Assembly (NCBI GenBank): GCA_022615275.1
Contig: JAKEHA010000218.1
Location: 1 to 7,058, forward strand
DNA length: 7,058 bases
Source of the DNA: Candidatus Latescibacterota bacterium
Lineage (GTDB): Bacteria > Krumholzibacteriota > Krumholzibacteriia > WVZY01 > JAKEHA01
Direction: 5' to 3'
Shown here: positions 1-4,988 of the stretch, piece after piece
Position numbering within the stretch: position 1 is the stretch's first letter
Layout: every line of letters starts with the position of its first letter
Translations under genes and position numbers: made by a program
Notes under the pieces: generated by a model
Seen by the model: only the letters and a program-made list of their open reading frames with translations
Databases searched by the model: none
Told to the model about the DNA's origin: nothing

Positions 1-1333
1 GAATGAACGCGCGATCGACCGCGGCCGGCGCGACCCGCGCTTCAGGATCGACGCGGAAGTAGGTCAGCTCACCCAGCACTTTCGCGACACCGTTTTCATC
101 CTCGAACACGAACGCGTTGTGGGCGAAGCGGCCCTTCGCGGTGCGGCGCAGCTCGCGCACGCGCCCCCGCACCGTCAGCGTCTCGCCGCCGCCCTCGGTG
201 GAAGACCCCTCGAGGCGCGCGATCAGCGTGCGAATGTCGGTCTGGCGATCGAGGAGCGCGAGGTCGACCAGCACCGTCTCGAAATACACGCGCGGATCGG
301 ACATCGTCTTCAAGCGCGGCGCCGCGTTGCACAGCCGTTCGACGACGGTCACCAAATCGGCCAGCTCGTAGTGGGCGCGGCTCGCGTTCAAGTGCTCGAT
401 CTCGCTTTGCGAGCGGAACAGCAGCGACGAGAGGTCGCCGGGCACCGATAGCACCATGAGGTCCCGGTAGCTCTCGACGAGCGCCGCCAGCAAGTCTTGC
501 AGGTCGACGCCCTCGTTGACCGCGGTGTCGAGGAGTTGCAGCGTCCGTGTGGCGTCGCCGGCCGCGATTGCGTCCACAAACGCGAGTACCTTCTCTTGAT
601 CGACGAGGCCGAGGATCCCGCGCACCGCCACCGCCGTAACGTGATTACCCGAGGCGGTGACGCACTGGTCGAGGAGGCTCGTCCCGTCGCGCATGCTGCC
701 GTCGGCCTTGCGCGCGAGCAAACGCAGTCCGTCCATCTCGTAGCGGACCTTCTCCGCCTTGCAGATCTCTTCCAGGCGCGCGGCGATCTCGGCGTTCTCG
801 AGGCGCTTGAAGTGGTGGCGCTGGCAGCGCGACTTGATGGTGTCGGGAATCTTCTGCGGCGAGGTGGTCGCGAAGATGAAGTACACGTGCGCGGGGGGCT
901 CCTCGAGCGTCTTCAGGAGCGCGTTGAACGCGTGCGTCGAGAGCATGTGCACTTCGTCGATGACATAGACCTTGTTGCGGCTCTGGCCGGGCGCGAAGCC
1001 GATGCTCTCCTGCAGCTCGCGGACTTCGCCCACACCGGTGTGCGACGCGCCGTCGATCTCCATCACGTCGAGGTGGTTGCCCTTGATGACGGCCACGCAC
1101 GACGCGCACGCATTGCAGGGGTTGCCGCCCTGGACGTTCTCGCAATTCAGGACGCGCGCGAGGACGCGCGCGGTGCTGGTCTTTCCGCACCCGCGCGGGC
1201 CGGAGAAGAGATACGCGTGCGAGACGCGCTGGGTCTCGACCGCCTTCTTGAGGGTGTGGGTGACGTGCTCCTGCCCGACGACGTCGTCGAAGGTGAGCGG
1301 CCGCCATTTGCGTGCGAGGACTTCGTAGCTCAT
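1..1333 (-). CDS. dnaX: DNA polymerase III subunit gamma/tau (clamp-loader ATPase), C-terminus cut by window edge
   Basis: Motor subunit of the clamp loader that places the sliding clamp on primed DNA in the replisome. I translated 444 codons from the ATG at 1331-1333; the frame stays open to the left edge. The AAA+ module is textbook: GQEH near residue 20, Walker A GPRGCGKTST at 45-54, a four-cysteine zinc site (C64, C73, C76, C79, the same spacing as E. coli), Walker B VIDEVHML at 124-131, sensor 1 ATTSPQK at 155-161, arginine finger SRC at 168-170 and sensor 2 GSMRD at 212-216. The collar domain follows to about residue 370. The last roughly 60 residues are beta-rich and are not the usual proline-rich linker. 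There is no good Shine-Dalgarno before the ATG. The SRP RNA gene ends about 60 bases upstream on the same strand. I see no A-rich slippery heptamer for a gamma frameshift. Confidence 0.97.
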   Translation of the reverse strand, partial: MSYEVLARKWRPLTFDDVVGQEHVTHTLKKAVETQRVSHAYLFSGPRGCGKTSTARVLARVLNCENVQGGNPCNACASCVAVIKGNHLDVMEIDGASHTGVGEVRELQESIGFAPGQSRNKVYVIDEVHMLSTHAFNALLKTLEEPPAHVYFIFATTSPQKIPDTIKSRCQRHHFKRLENAEIAARLEEICKAEKVRYEMDGLRLLARKADGSMRDGTSLLDQCVTASGNHVTAVAVRGILGLVDQEKVLAFVDAIAAGDATRTLQLLDTAVNEGVDLQDLLAALVESYRDLMVLSVPGDLSSLLFRSQSEIEHLNASRAHYELADLVTVVERLCNAAPRLKTMSDPRVYFETVLVDLALLDRQTDIRTLIARLEGSSTEGGGETLTVRGRVRELRRTAKGRFAHNAFVFEDENGVAKVLGELTYFRVDPEARVAPAAVDRAFI

Positions 1334-1349
1334 CGGTCAGTGCTCGTTC

Positions 1350-1367
1350 GTTCGCGCCGACGCGAAC
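1350..1367 (-). promoter_or_regulatory. Hairpin in the SRP RNA-dnaX spacer
   Basis: A perfect 7-bp stem, GTTCGCG paired with CGCGAAC around a 4-base loop (TCGG on the transcript strand), lies between the SRP RNA 3' end and the dnaX ATG, 16 bases before the start codon. No T-run follows it, so it does not look like an intrinsic terminator. It could be a processing site that separates SRP RNA from dnaX mRNA, or a structure that limits ribosome access. The structure is seen; the role is inferred. Confidence 0.45.
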
Positions 1368-1393
1368 ATCGGGTTATGGGATCGAAACCGCGC

Positions 1394-1510
1394 CGCGAGT
1401 GGCAGCCAGGCTGATCCACGTCACATGATCCGAATCGTTTACCGCTGCTACCTTCCGGTCCTGACGGAATTTACGAGAGACCATTGCGTGGGACCCGGCC
1501 GCCACGCGCG
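1394..1510 (-). ncRNA. ffs: Signal recognition particle RNA, small bacterial (4.5S) type
   Basis: This RNA scaffolds Ffh in the signal recognition particle, which brings inner-membrane proteins to the Sec translocon. On the minus strand, the complement of 1444-1465 carries the invariant domain IV core: TCAGG, then CCGGAAGG with a GGAA tetraloop at 1453-1456, then AGCAG, closed by CCG/CGG. The rest folds as one long hairpin. CCACG pairs with CGTGG, and a 13-pair outer helix joins 1493-1505 to 1399-1411, with four more GC pairs outside a mismatch. That gives about 107-117 nt, the small form without an Alu domain. The exact ends are estimated from the helix. It starts about 11 bases after tRNA-Ala and precedes dnaX, an order also known from Bacillus subtilis (scr-dnaX). 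Confidence 0.93.
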
Positions 1511-1521
1511 CGCGGGAAAAA

Positions 1522-1597
1522 TGGTGGAGCTGATCGGGATCGAACCGACGACCTCCTCATTGCGAACGAGGCGCTCTCCCAGCTGAGCTACAGCCCC
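1522..1597 (-). tRNA. tRNA-Ala, anticodon CGC
   Basis: A complete 76-nt cloverleaf with encoded CCA. The acceptor stem GGGGCTG/CAGCTCC contains the G3:U70 wobble, which is the main identity signal for alanyl-tRNA synthetase. The anticodon loop TTCGCAA gives CGC, reading GCG codons, as fits a GC-rich genome. The anticodon stem is CCTCG/TGAGG with a G-U at the loop end. The T loop is TTCGATC on a GTCGG/CCGAT stem. Five T follow the CCA directly, then the SRP RNA begins. It is probably cut from a shared precursor with tRNA-Ser(CGA) upstream and the SRP RNA downstream. Confidence 0.97.
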
Positions 1598-1628
1598 ACC
1601 CATATCCGATTCCGCACGGTCGGGTGTT

Positions 1629-1646
1629 ATTTCGAGGTCACGAAAT
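1629..1646 (-). repeat. Small inverted repeat between the two tRNA genes
   Basis: A 6-bp stem ATTTCG/CGAAAT with a 6-base loop begins one base after the tRNA-Ser(CGA) CCA end, in the spacer before tRNA-Ala. It lacks a T-run and is AT-weak, so it is more likely a processing landmark than a terminator, or chance. Confidence 0.3.
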
Positions 1647-1647
1647 C

Positions 1648-1737
1648 TGGCGGAGAGAGAGGGATTCGAACCCTCGGAACGCTTGCGCGCTCAACGGTTT
1701 TCGAGACCGCCCCATTCAACCACTCTGGCATCTCTCC
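1648..1737 (-). tRNA. tRNA-Ser, anticodon CGA
   Basis: A 90-nt class II tRNA with encoded CCA. The acceptor is GGAGAGA/TCTCTCC with discriminator G. The anticodon loop CTCGAAA gives CGA, reading UCG. The long variable arm (AGCGC, GCAA loop, GCGTT) is the seryl-tRNA synthetase determinant. The T arm is GAGGG TTCGAAT CCCTC. Its 3' 31 bases are identical to those of tRNA-Ser(GGA) at 3492-3522. A sigma70-like promoter sits just upstream, so it may head the tRNA-SRP RNA-dnaX transcript. Confidence 0.97.
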
Positions 1738-1743
1738 GGGCGA

Positions 1744-1773
1744 ATACTAACCCAGCATCGCCCGGAAAGGCAA
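1744..1773 (-). promoter_or_regulatory. Putative sigma70 promoter for tRNA-Ser(CGA)/tRNA-Ala/SRP RNA/dnaX
   Basis: On the minus strand a -35 TTGCCT (complement of 1768-1773) and a -10 TAGTAT (complement of 1744-1749) are separated by 18 bases. Each matches 4 of 6 consensus bases. The predicted start is within a few bases of the mature tRNA 5' end at 1737. It lies in the short gap after the thioesterase stop codon. The boxes are seen; promoter activity is inferred. Confidence 0.45.
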
Positions 1774-1775
1774 GT

Positions 1776-2171
1776 CTAGGGAATCGGCGCCGGGCGCTTG
1801 TTCTCGTCGATCGCGACCATCGTGACCGAGCCGGTGACCGCCTTGAGGCGGTCGGCCTTCAGCATGTGCTCGACGAACACGTCGATGCGCACCTTGAGGC
1901 TCGTACGGCCCACGGACTCCACGCGCGCGATCAACTCGACGATGGTCCCGGCCGGGATCGGGTGCTTGAAGTCGATCCGCTCCAGCGACACCGTAACGAA
2001 CGGACACCGTCCAAAGCGGGTCGCCGTGATGAACGCTACCTCGTCCATCCAGGCCAGGAGGGTGCCGCCGAAGAGCGTGTCGTAGAGGTTGGTCGTGGCG
2101 GGGGCGACCACCTTCGCGACGCGGGTCTCCGACGCGTCGATGCGCGCTTGCAACGTCGCGGCGTCAGCCAT
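1776..2171 (-). CDS. Acyl-CoA thioesterase, hotdog fold (YciA/ACOT type)
   Basis: Likely hydrolyses acyl-CoA to free fatty acid and CoA in the cytoplasm. The 131-residue protein is a single hotdog domain of the usual length. Visible family marks are TTNLYDTLFGGTLLAWMDE at about 26-44 (asparagine before the GG turn, then the catalytic aspartate D43 on the central helix), then a VTVSLERIDFKHPI strand, PAGTIVEL, and VGRTSLKVRIDVFVE. This is the YciA/cytosolic long-chain acyl-CoA thioesterase pattern, not the PaaI or 4HBT pattern. Chain-length preference cannot be read from sequence. The start codon overlaps the last 8 bases of the upstream DUF1289 gene, so translation is probably coupled. It is the last protein gene before the tRNA cluster. 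Confidence 0.9.
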   Translation of the reverse strand: MADAATLQARIDASETRVAKVVAPATTNLYDTLFGGTLLAWMDEVAFITATRFGRCPFVTVSLERIDFKHPIPAGTIVELIARVESVGRTSLKVRIDVFVEHMLKADRLKAVTGSVTMVAIDENKRPAPIP

Positions 2172-2367
2172 CGAACGGCTCCGGTCGCCCCTGGCGCGCG
2201 TGAATCTCGCGCAGCACCGCCCACTTCTCCGCCGCCGTCATGGCCGACCAGCACGCGATCTCGTCGAGGGTGCGAAAGCATCCTTCGCACCAGCCGGTGG
2301 TTGGATCCACCACGCACAGGCTCGTGCACGGGGAGCTGGGGTGCTCTGCGGTGTCGTTCGGCATCAT
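2164..2367 (-). CDS. DUF1289 family small cysteine-motif protein
   Basis: A 67-residue protein of unknown biochemical role. It shows the DUF1289 pattern: SPCTSLC (C14, C18), then DPTTGWCEGC (C27, C30), then FRTLDEIACWSAM and a short helix ending near HAR. The four cysteines are spaced as a likely metal or iron-sulfur site, which is inference. The start ATG at 2365-2367 overlaps the TGA of the methionine synthase-like gene in an ATGA arrangement; a second ATG follows directly, so the start could be one codon later. The 3' end overlaps the thioesterase start by 8 bases. The three genes are therefore one translationally coupled unit. It is in-frame with a longer spurious ORF upstream, but the cysteine motif and the overlap fix this start. 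Confidence 0.85.
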   Translation of the reverse strand: MMPNDTAEHPSSPCTSLCVVDPTTGWCEGCFRTLDEIACWSAMTAAEKWAVLREIHARQGRPEPFDG

Positions 2368-3443
2368 GGTTGTGCCTCCGCGCGCTCGGCGAAGCGAAGC
2401 GATAGCTCGCGCGCCAGCGCGAACGAGCGCTCGCACGTCTCTTCGCTGGAGCCGGCGAGCCCGCACGACGCGGTCACCATCGAGCGGCAGCGGATACGCG
2501 CGACGTCGATTTCCCCGCCGTCTTCCACCAGGCGCTGGGCGGCACTCCACCAGCGGTCGGCCATCGCGGCGGCGTCGACGTCGCGCAGGTCGTCGCGCGT
2601 CGGCACCCAGCCCCACGCCACGTGGCCGCCTTCGGCCACGAAGCGGCGCGCGTCGGGGTCCGCGGCGAAGACGGCGCCGCCGTGGTGCGCGTCGAACGAG
2701 AAGACGTCGGGGGCGATTTCGTTCAGGACCGAGAGCGGCATCTCGTCGCAGCAATGCAGGCCGACCAACAACCCGGGCCGGCGCACGTGCAACACGACGA
2801 CGCGCAAGAGCTCGACCATGGCCGCGCGCAGCGCGGGGCGCGTGCGCAGCGCCGCACCGAGATAGGCCTCGTCGAGCACCAACACCGCCGACGGTGCCAC
2901 CTTCAGGAGCGCTTCGGCCTGCGCGTTGGCCATGCGCGCCACGTGCTCGGCGATCACTCGCCGCATCTCGACGTTCTCGATCAGGGAGCATCCGTCCGAC
3001 TCCAGCGCGGAGGCGGTCGTCACCGGCCCCATGATATGGCCCTTGGCGGCGCGCGCTTCGGGGAAGGCGCCGCGGGCGAACGCGTCCAGGAAGGCGTAGA
3101 AGCCGGCCGCATTGCCGGGTTCCAGCTTGGCGTCCTCGCGCGCGAGTGCCGCCGCGAAGCGCTCCATGCGATCGGGCGGGACGTGGAACGCATACTCGCC
3201 CCGCACCACCACGACGTGCTTGAACGCAGGCCCGAGGACCTGCGGAATCGCCGCTTCGCGCGGAGACAAGCGCCGCAGTTGCGGCCAGAACGGTACCTCG
3301 GGGGCGCAGCGCGCGACGAAATCGATCGCGCGCGCCGCGTCGACGAACGGCAGGCTACCGACGCCCGTGACTGCACCGTCGCCGCAAAACCACGCGGCGG
3401 AGCGTCTCTCCGAAGCCGGGGATGGAAAAGCGCCCATGGTCAT
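2364..3443 (-). CDS. Cobalamin-independent methionine synthase/UroD-superfamily methyltransferase-like protein
   Basis: A 359-residue TIM-barrel protein resembling the C-terminal catalytic half of MetE and the related UroD/corrinoid methyltransferases. Seen: TGVGSLPF at 26-33, PFWPQL at 51-56, KGHIMGPVT at 134-142, VLDEAYLG at 189-196, GLHCCDEMP at 228-236, SFDAH at 249-253 and SCGLAGSSEE at 326-335. H230, C232 (an HxC pair) and C327 match the zinc ligands that activate a thiol acceptor in this superfamily. It lacks the N-terminal half of full MetE (about 750 residues), so it is the short standalone form. The methyl donor and acceptor are unknown. There is no clear Shine-Dalgarno; a second ATG at 3435-3437 is an equal start candidate. 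It heads the operon with the DUF1289 and thioesterase genes and lies just after tRNA-Ser(GGA). Confidence 0.8.
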   Translation of the reverse strand: MTMGAFPSPASERRSAAWFCGDGAVTGVGSLPFVDAARAIDFVARCAPEVPFWPQLRRLSPREAAIPQVLGPAFKHVVVVRGEYAFHVPPDRMERFAAALAREDAKLEPGNAAGFYAFLDAFARGAFPEARAAKGHIMGPVTTASALESDGCSLIENVEMRRVIAEHVARMANAQAEALLKVAPSAVLVLDEAYLGAALRTRPALRAAMVELLRVVVLHVRRPGLLVGLHCCDEMPLSVLNEIAPDVFSFDAHHGGAVFAADPDARRFVAEGGHVAWGWVPTRDDLRDVDAAAMADRWWSAAQRLVEDGGEIDVARIRCRSMVTASCGLAGSSEETCERSFALARELSLRFAERAEAQP

Positions 3444-3479
3444 TCAGTGGAACGGCGCCGCGCTCGCTCGAGCGGGGCG

Positions 3480-3486
3480 AAAAAAA
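3480..3486 (-). terminator. T7 run after tRNA-Ser(GGA), possible weak terminator
   Basis: Seven consecutive T on the minus strand begin five bases after the CCA end of tRNA-Ser(GGA). No separate GC hairpin directly precedes them; only the tRNA fold itself could serve as the stem. It may cause partial termination or mark the 3' trimming region. No good promoter is visible between here and the methionine synthase-like gene, which argues for at least some read-through. Confidence 0.3.
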
Positions 3487-3491
3487 GTGAA

Positions 3492-3581
3492 TGGCGGAGA
3501 GAGAGGGATTCGAACCCTCGGAGCGCTTTCGCGCTCACACGATTTCCAGTCGTGCCGATTCAGCCACTCTCGCATCTCTCC
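3492..3581 (-). tRNA. tRNA-Ser, anticodon GGA
   Basis: A 90-nt class II tRNA with encoded CCA. The acceptor is GGAGAGA/TCTCTCC with discriminator G. The anticodon stem is CACGA/TCGTG and the loop CTGGAAA gives GGA, reading UCC and UCU. The long variable arm is a perfect GAGCGC/GCGCTC stem with a GAAA tetraloop. It shares acceptor, T arm and most of the D arm with tRNA-Ser(CGA) at 1648-1737, so the two are paralogues with different anticodon arms. It lies 52 bases after the tadA stop, and I see no clear promoter of its own. Confidence 0.97.
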
Positions 3582-3606
3582 GCCGAACCGAAGCCGTCGC
3601 CTCCGG

Positions 3607-3622
3607 GATCGCGGCCGCGATC
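3607..3622. repeat. Perfect 16-bp palindrome between tadA and tRNA-Ser(GGA)
   Basis: GATCGCGGCCGCGATC reads the same on both strands and can fold as a 6-bp stem with a GGCC loop. It sits in the 52-base gap between the tadA stop and the tRNA. No T-run follows on either strand, so it is not a standard terminator. It could be a protein-binding dyad, an RNA processing element, or chance in GC-rich DNA. Confidence 0.4.
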
Positions 3623-3633
3623 GTGCGCGCGAA

Positions 3634-4083
3634 CTACCTTCGGGCCTCGAAGAAGCGCTGCATCAGCGCTCGGCACCGCTCTTCCTCGACGCCACCCAGC
3701 ACCGCGACGCGGTGCAGGAGGCGGGGCTCGTTGGGTACGGCGAGGATACTCTCGCACGCCCCCGTCCGCGGCTCGCGCGCGCCGAACACGACGCGCGGGA
3801 CTTTCGCCAGCAGCACCGCGCCGATACACATGACGCACGGCTCGATGGTCGAATAGAGCACCGCTTGCTCGAGCGCGCGAGCGCCCACCCCCGCCACCGC
3901 GTCCCACAACGCCACCACTTCGGCGTGCTCGAAGGGCTGTCCGCTCTTGCCGGTGCGATTGTATCCGCGTCCCACGACGCGGTTCTCCAGCACCACCACC
4001 GCACCCACCGGGACTTCGCCCTCGGCGAACGCGCGCTCCGCTTCCGCGAGGGCTTCGCCCATCCAACGCGCGTCGTCGTTCAT
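3634..4083 (-). CDS. tadA: tRNA-specific adenosine deaminase
   Basis: Converts A34 to inosine in tRNA-Arg(ACG), which allows one tRNA to read CGU, CGC and CGA. The 149-residue length fits the family. The cytidine/deoxycytidylate deaminase zinc site is complete: H53 and proton-shuttle E55 in EHAEVVAL, and PCVMC (C83, C86). Also typical are VPVGAVVV at 24-31, GYN at 40-42 and VVFGAREPRTGACES at 98-112. The residues before HAE are PFE instead of the common PTA, a small deviation. Related deaminases (guanine, riboflavin) share the zinc site, but the position next to tRNA-Ser, SRP RNA and dnaX supports TadA. The gene starts 37 bases after the lipoprotein stop, probably in the same transcript. The Shine-Dalgarno is weak. 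Confidence 0.9.
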   Translation of the reverse strand: MNDDARWMGEALAEAERAFAEGEVPVGAVVVLENRVVGRGYNRTGKSGQPFEHAEVVALWDAVAGVGARALEQAVLYSTIEPCVMCIGAVLLAKVPRVVFGAREPRTGACESILAVPNEPRLLHRVAVLGGVEEERCRALMQRFFEARR

Positions 4084-4120
4084 GCTCGATACCAGCGGCC
4101 GGGGCCGTTGTGGCCCGCGT

Positions 4121-4819
4121 TCACCGTACCGGCAAACTGGATGCGAGCGCCCTTGCGACTTTCAGCGCGACGTCGTCGAAGGGCGGCGCGCGGTGGACCT
4201 TTTCGCCGAGGTCCGAATACACCGCGCCCGAACCGCTCGTCACCAGCGAGCGGTCGGCGGTTTCCGAGCGCGCGCCCTCGAGGTAGTCCTCGTCGCTGGC
4301 GCGGAACAGGATGGCGCCGTCCTTGGCGCCCACGATCGTCACCGTGGCCCCGACGTACGTGGCGGGCGTGGCGTTCTCGCTGATGTCGACCTCGTCCTTC
4401 TGCCACAAGTCGACGACCTGGATCAGCACGGCGTCGGCCCCCAGCTCGGTCGACAACTCGCCCAGGAACACCGTGTCGATCTTGTCGGTGACCGCGTAGG
4501 AGCGCAGGAACTTCTGGTAGCGGTCTTCCCACTGCTTCTGTTCGATCACGTGATTGACGAGGCTGGGCGCGATGAACTTGTAGTCCCGCCGCTGGTCGAG
4601 CTCCTGGATCAACAGGCGCTCCATGGTCCTGGGCGCCAGCTTGTCCGGATCCTCCGAGTCGTTGAGCGACGTCGCCGTCGCCAGGACCGCGATCTTCTCG
4701 ACCCGGGGCTGGGCCTCGGACTCCATGGCCGGGCCCACGTAGACCTCGACCGGGTGTTGCCTGCTGCGGCACGACGCCAGCGTCGCGAGCATGATAACGG
4801 CGATGCAGAGTCTCTTCAT
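4121..4819 (-). CDS. Putative GNA1162/DUF799-like outer-membrane lipoprotein
   Basis: A 232-residue predicted lipoprotein. The ATG at 4817-4819 is chosen because AAGGAG lies 10 bases upstream and because the N-terminus then forms a lipoprotein signal: MKR, a hydrophobic stretch and the lipobox LASC with C17. The longer in-frame ORF start at 4951 would bury this signal. The mature part begins with a TolB/CsgG-like pattern (KIAVLATATSLND at 42-54, TMERLLIQEL at 65-74, a YKFIAPSLVNHVIEQ segment at 80-94). It continues with LGADAVLIQVVDLWQ at 126-140 and a VGATVTIVGAKDGAILFRA strand pair at 156-174, which recalls GNA1162 proteins. Family GNA1162 members often sit with CsgG-like and DUF4810 genes; none is seen here. 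Function is unknown. It is first in the minus-strand transcript, with a good promoter upstream. Confidence 0.7.
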   Translation of the reverse strand: MKRLCIAVIMLATLASCRSRQHPVEVYVGPAMESEAQPRVEKIAVLATATSLNDSEDPDKLAPRTMERLLIQELDQRRDYKFIAPSLVNHVIEQKQWEDRYQKFLRSYAVTDKIDTVFLGELSTELGADAVLIQVVDLWQKDEVDISENATPATYVGATVTIVGAKDGAILFRASDEDYLEGARSETADRSLVTSGSGAVYSDLGEKVHRAPPFDDVALKVARALASSLPVR

Positions 4820-4882
4820 GGATTCGATGCTCCTTCGTGCGTCAGATGAACGGTTCGCTGCCGACGTGCGTTCGAGGCCGTG

Positions 4883-4911
4883 AGCGTAGCCCGTGCTCGC
4901 ACGGGTGTCAA
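4883..4911 (-). promoter_or_regulatory. Sigma70-type promoter for the lipoprotein gene with an operator-like dyad
   Basis: On the minus strand a perfect -35 TTGACA (complement of 4906-4911) is followed after 17 bases by TACGCT (complement of 4883-4888). The spacer is almost filled by a perfect inverted repeat, CCCGTGC-GA-GCACGGG (4890-4905). A start near 4876 would give a leader of about 57 bases ending in a strong AAGGAG. A dyad exactly between the two boxes is where a repressor, or a MerR-type activator, would bind, although MerR spacers are usually 19-20 bases. Box positions are seen; regulation is inferred. Confidence 0.6.
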
Positions 4912-4952
4912 CCGGGCGCGCCGGGCCCCGCGGCGCGCTCCGCACCGCCACT

Positions 4953-4982
4953 TTGACACCGCGCGGGCGCGGGCACTACACT
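4953..4982 (+). promoter_or_regulatory. Sigma70-type promoter for the glycosyltransferase gene
   Basis: TTGACA at 4953-4958, an 18-base spacer, and TACACT at 4977-4982. The expected transcription start, 6-8 bases after the -10, falls at 4988-4990. That is the GTG start candidate at 4989, so the mRNA may be leaderless. It diverges from the lipoprotein promoter; the two -35 boxes are 41 bases apart. Confidence 0.6.
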
Positions 4983-4988
4983 GGCCGC

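Noticed and set aside
497..1414. Long plus-strand open frame (305 codons) opposite dnaX
   Set aside because: It is the antisense shadow of dnaX in GC-rich DNA, low in complexity and without recognisable motifs, while the minus strand encodes a complete AAA+ clamp-loader domain.
1648..3522. 31-bp direct repeat as attachment sites of an integrated element
   Set aside because: The repeats are the 3' parts of two full, functional-looking tRNA-Ser genes, and no integrase or mobile gene lies between them. Common tRNA ancestry explains them; I kept only the weaker idea of insertion or duplication as a finding.
4102..4116. GGGCC/GGCCC inverted repeat between the lipoprotein gene and tadA as a terminator
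   Set aside because: It has only 5 bp, no T-run follows, and such pairs are frequent in DNA of this composition.
2622..4383. Several long plus-strand open frames over the methionine synthase-like gene, tRNA-Ser and tadA
   Set aside because: They run antisense through a tRNA gene and well-supported minus-strand genes, are rich in R, A and G, and show no domain.
4820..4951. N-terminal extension of the lipoprotein to an upstream ATG at 4951
   Set aside because: The ATG at 4819 has a good Shine-Dalgarno and gives a proper lipoprotein signal peptide. The extension would run through the predicted promoter.
4912..4952. GC palindromes in the middle of the divergent promoter region as operators
   Set aside because: GGCGCGCC and similar short palindromes are expected by chance here, and they are not placed on a promoter box.
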